NCBI RefSeq assembly: GCF_001661345.1
Contig: NW_017962923.1
Location: forward strand, 434,001-498,000
Reading direction: 5' to 3'
DNA length: 64,000 nt
Source of the DNA: Ascoidea rubescens DSM 1968
Taxonomy: Eukaryota; Ascomycota; Saccharomycetes; Ascoideales; Ascoideaceae
Shown here: piece after piece, positions 61,400 to 64,000 of the stretch
How positions within the stretch are numbered: the first letter of the stretch is position 1
How the letters are laid out: each line of letters starts with the position of its first letter
Made by a program: the position numbers and the translations under genes
Notes under the pieces: generated by a model
Told to the model about the DNA's origin: nothing
Seen by the model: the letters and a program-made list of their open reading frames with translations, nothing else
The model's database searches: none

Positions 61400-63850
61400 A
61401 TGAATATTAAAGAGTTGATTAAAAAATTGCCATTTCTTCTTTTAATGAAGATGTCATTTTCAACATCTTTTGAATTAGAAGAAGCCGAAAATGCAATTGA
61501 CATTAATGAAATTTATGATCGGACAGTTCCAGGGAATTATATTATTGAATATGATTCAAATTTAATTGATCTTATGAATGCTGAAGATATTAATTCAAAC
61601 ACTGAAGATGGTTCAAGAGGTAAAAAATTGAAAGGCTTTTTGAAAGATGAAGGTATTAAAGCTGATATTATTGAAGATTTATCATCAATTTATTTCTCAG
61701 GGGTATCCATTGATATTATAAATGATAATTCAACAATTTTATCAGATTTGAAAAAACTTGATTATGTTATTGATGCTTGGCCTGTTGGAATCATGAAATT
61801 GGAAGATCCACTATTTGAACCAAAAAATGATAAGGAAATCCGAGGAGAAAAAATTGGAATAGATGATAAATTTTATAATCCTCATTTAGCTACAGGTGTT
61901 GATAAATTGCATGAAATGGGGATATTAGGTGAAGGTGTTACTATTGGAGTTATTGATTCTGGTATTAATTATAATATTGATTCATTAGGTGGTGGAATTG
62001 GAGATGGATATAAAGTTGAATGGGGATATGATTATGTTGGTAATTGGGAAAGTGAAGAACCAATTGCAGATTCCGATCCAATGGATTGTATTGGACATGG
62101 AACATTTGTTAGTAACGTTATTGTTGGAGATGGGGATGAAGAAAGCAAGCTAGGGTTAGGGGTCGCACCCAAATCTAAGATTCGGATGTATAAAGTATTT
62201 GGGTGTTTTGATGGTACAAGGACCGATATTATTATGAGAGCATTGATTGATGCAGCTGAGGATGAGGTTGATATTATAAATTTATCATTAGGAGCAGATC
62301 AGGGATATTCTAGTATGCCAATTTCGAAATTAGCATCATCTATCAGTGAAAGAATTCCTATTGTTTATGCGGCTGGAAATTCTGGTGATATGGGGAGCTT
62401 TTTTGCAGCATCAGGAGCATCAGGTAAAAATGTGATAGCTGTTGGATCTACGAGTAATTCCAGCAAAGAGGAATTATCATTTTTTAAGAATGAAATTGGG
62501 AAAGGATTTGGAAAAATGAGTGAATTTTCATCTTGGGGACCAACATATGAAAATAACTTTTATCCAACGATTTCAGCACCAGGAGGAAAAGTATTTGGAC
62601 CATATAATAATGAATGGGGGTTTGCAAGTGGGACAAGTTTTGCAGCACCATATATATCTGGGGTTATTGGATTGTATTTAAGCGTAAATAAACAAGCCAA
62701 ACCGATAGAAATTATGAATAGGTTGGTTTCAAGCAGTGATGAAGTTCTACTTTATGATGGAAATCAAGTGCTATTTGAGAAGATGATTGCACCATTGAAT
62801 CAACAAGGGAGTGGTATAGTTAATGCAATGAAGTTTATGGAATACAAAACCGAGATATTGAGCTCAACTTTTATCGAGTTGAATGATACAAGTAATAGAG
62901 TCAGCAAACATAAGATTGAAATTTATAATGGGGAATTGAATGAAACAGTTTATGAAGTTTATCATGAAGCAGGAGTTACAGTTAAAGCTAGAGATGAGTT
63001 ACTATATCCATTGGAGTATTTCCCAAAATTTGAACAGGCTGAGGCACATGTTGATATTTCGACAAGTATTTTGAGAATTGCAAGTGGTGGAACAGAAAGC
63101 ATTGAAGTAGAGATTGGTGGACCAAAGAGCCGATATGAAGATGGAAGTATATTTGGTGGTAAGGTTGTAATCAGTGGAACTAACAACGAGACGGTGAAGG
63201 TACCCTATATGGGAGTTGAGCTTTCAAGTTATAATTGGACAGCACTAGAGGGCATGCCATTGTTGTTGACCCGAAAGGATGGAAGATTAAGAAAGATAAG
63301 AAAAGACGAAAGATTTAATTTGAATATTGGAGATGATATTCGAGTTTACTACGCGTTGCGATATGGTAGCGAAGAATTTTCAATTGATCTTGTGTCTTGG
63401 GAGTATGAGAAGGAGATGTTTGATTATCCTCCCAGCAAAGCAGCAGCATGGAAGGGGTCGATTAGAAGCACAAGCGACAAAAATGGGCAGTACACCAGCT
63501 TTCCCTTGAACCACATTGTGAGGTTCAACAAGTTGGGGTTTGTGCAGTTGGGAGGATTTGCCGATGGAAGAAGCATACCCAGTGGAAAGTACAAGCTCTT
63601 GATCCGTTGCTTGAGAGTGTTTGGAGACAAATTCAGGGCCGAGGACTGGCAGCTCTTCCTCTCCGACAGTTTTTCTGTTGGGCAACAGGATGTTATTCAG
63701 AAACGTGCTCCAAAAGAAGCTCGCGACGAGAACGTTTGTTCCTGTGCTGCCATTTCTGGCAGCAGTTCTAAAACCAGGTCTAGACCTGACTCCAGAACCA
63801 GCACTGCGGGTTCAACAACAATCTTGTCACCCCACCGCTATGGGTGCTGA
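61400..63850 (+). CDS. Secreted-type subtilase (S8) with C-terminal beta domain
   Basis: 816 residues. A hydrophobic N-terminus (LPFLLLMKMSFSTS) fits a signal sequence. An inhibitor-I9-like propeptide follows (about 40-130; VPGNYIIEYDSNL, YFSGVSIDII). The subtilase domain has Asp about 186 (TIGVIDSGINY), His about 233 (CIGHGTFVSNV), the oxyanion Asn (VYAAGNSGD) and Ser about 412 (FASGTSFAAPYISG). A beta-rich part (about 480-770) resembles the Fn3-like/DUF1034 module of C5a-peptidase/Vpr-type subtilases. The catalytic set is complete. The last ~45 residues (after LFLSDSFSV) are basic, Ser/Arg-rich and Cys-containing, a poor continuation of the fold, and the DNA there is more GC-rich. Yeast Prb1 and Kex2 differ in layout. 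Filamentous fungi have secreted enzymes like this. Confidence 0.88.
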   Translation: MNIKELIKKLPFLLLMKMSFSTSFELEEAENAIDINEIYDRTVPGNYIIEYDSNLIDLMNAEDINSNTEDGSRGKKLKGFLKDEGIKADIIEDLSSIYFSGVSIDIINDNSTILSDLKKLDYVIDAWPVGIMKLEDPLFEPKNDKEIRGEKIGIDDKFYNPHLATGVDKLHEMGILGEGVTIGVIDSGINYNIDSLGGGIGDGYKVEWGYDYVGNWESEEPIADSDPMDCIGHGTFVSNVIVGDGDEESKLGLGVAPKSKIRMYKVFGCFDGTRTDIIMRALIDAAEDEVDIINLSLGADQGYSSMPISKLASSISERIPIVYAAGNSGDMGSFFAASGASGKNVIAVGSTSNSSKEELSFFKNEIGKGFGKMSEFSSWGPTYENNFYPTISAPGGKVFGPYNNEWGFASGTSFAAPYISGVIGLYLSVNKQAKPIEIMNRLVSSSDEVLLYDGNQVLFEKMIAPLNQQGSGIVNAMKFMEYKTEILSSTFIELNDTSNRVSKHKIEIYNGELNETVYEVYHEAGVTVKARDELLYPLEYFPKFEQAEAHVDISTSILRIASGGTESIEVEIGGPKSRYEDGSIFGGKVVISGTNNETVKVPYMGVELSSYNWTALEGMPLLLTRKDGRLRKIRKDERFNLNIGDDIRVYYALRYGSEEFSIDLVSWEYEKEMFDYPPSKAAAWKGSIRSTSDKNGQYTSFPLNHIVRFNKLGFVQLGGFADGRSIPSGKYKLLIRCLRVFGDKFRAEDWQLFLSDSFSVGQQDVIQKRAPKEARDENVCSCAAISGSSSKTRSRPDSRTSTAGSTTILSPHRYGC

Positions 63851-64000
63851 AAAGAAATCTCAAAGTTGAATCAGTACACGTGATCTTGTTAGAGATTAAC
63901 TGATAAGCTTCAATGGGAGATTTCAATACACTATCTTTCGTTTAATCCATTTTATTATTATTTCAACATCTCTACAATCTAACAAATTTCGTCTATTAGC
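63851..64000. other. Window end, no gene seen
   Basis: 150 bp of AT-rich sequence with CACGTG at 63877-63882; likely a promoter or 3' region cut by the window edge. Confidence 0.4.

Overview
This window is nuclear DNA from an ascomycete budding yeast (Saccharomycotina). The base composition is AT-rich (roughly 30% GC by eye). Genes are compact and mostly intronless. The few introns have a GTATGT donor and a TACTAAC/ACTAAC branch site and are 54-97 nt long. Many proteins carry long AAT-encoded poly-Asn tracts, and the recognisable genes are typical yeast orthologues. I cannot name the species. CTG codons are very rare, so whether CUG is Leu or Ser is not settled by eye.

Layout. 1-2.7 kb: the 3' end of an unrecognised gene and a decayed F-box/LRR-type gene. 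2.7-25.4 kb: PMR1 (Golgi Ca/Mn pump), a 3030-aa NUM1 cortical anchor, HEK2/PBP2-type KH protein (minus), MDM35 (three exons, including a 20-nt microexon), an ATG38/NRBF2-like MIT protein, DFM1 derlin (one intron, two SHP boxes), a cysteine-rich GPI-type protein (minus), a PRY-type CAP protein, a UIP5/EMP47-like lectin (minus) and SPE3 spermidine synthase. 25.5-28.9 kb: three, possibly four, tandem minus-strand genes whose products match the velvet domain of filamentous fungi. S. cerevisiae-type yeasts lack this family. 28.9-34.0 kb: a gene-poor region with decayed coding scraps, including a protein-kinase-like remnant. 34.0-58 kb: a large Zn2Cys6 regulator, CQD1 (ADCK-type, minus, two 3' introns), MCA1 metacaspase, a SLK19/fungal-TACC protein, ERG8 with a long N-terminal extension, LPL1 (minus), TIM10 (minus), ABP1 with two SH3 domains and PRC1/CPY (minus). 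57.7-64 kb: BFR1, a 2.1-kb empty stretch and a secreted-type subtilase.

Most identified genes are housekeeping: secretory pathway (PMR1, DFM1, UIP5, PRC1, BFR1), mitochondria (MDM35, TIM10, CQD1, NUM1), cytoskeleton (ABP1, SLK19, NUM1) and metabolism (SPE3, ERG8). They form no operon-like units; divergent pairs share short promoters. Two genome-style features recur: promoters are visibly more GC-rich than the coding DNA, and start codons are often preceded by pyrimidine-rich CTTCTG-type tracts. The most interesting item is the velvet-like array, next to a region of gene decay. I saw no transposon, viral element, rRNA, credible tRNA, CRISPR or telomeric repeat.
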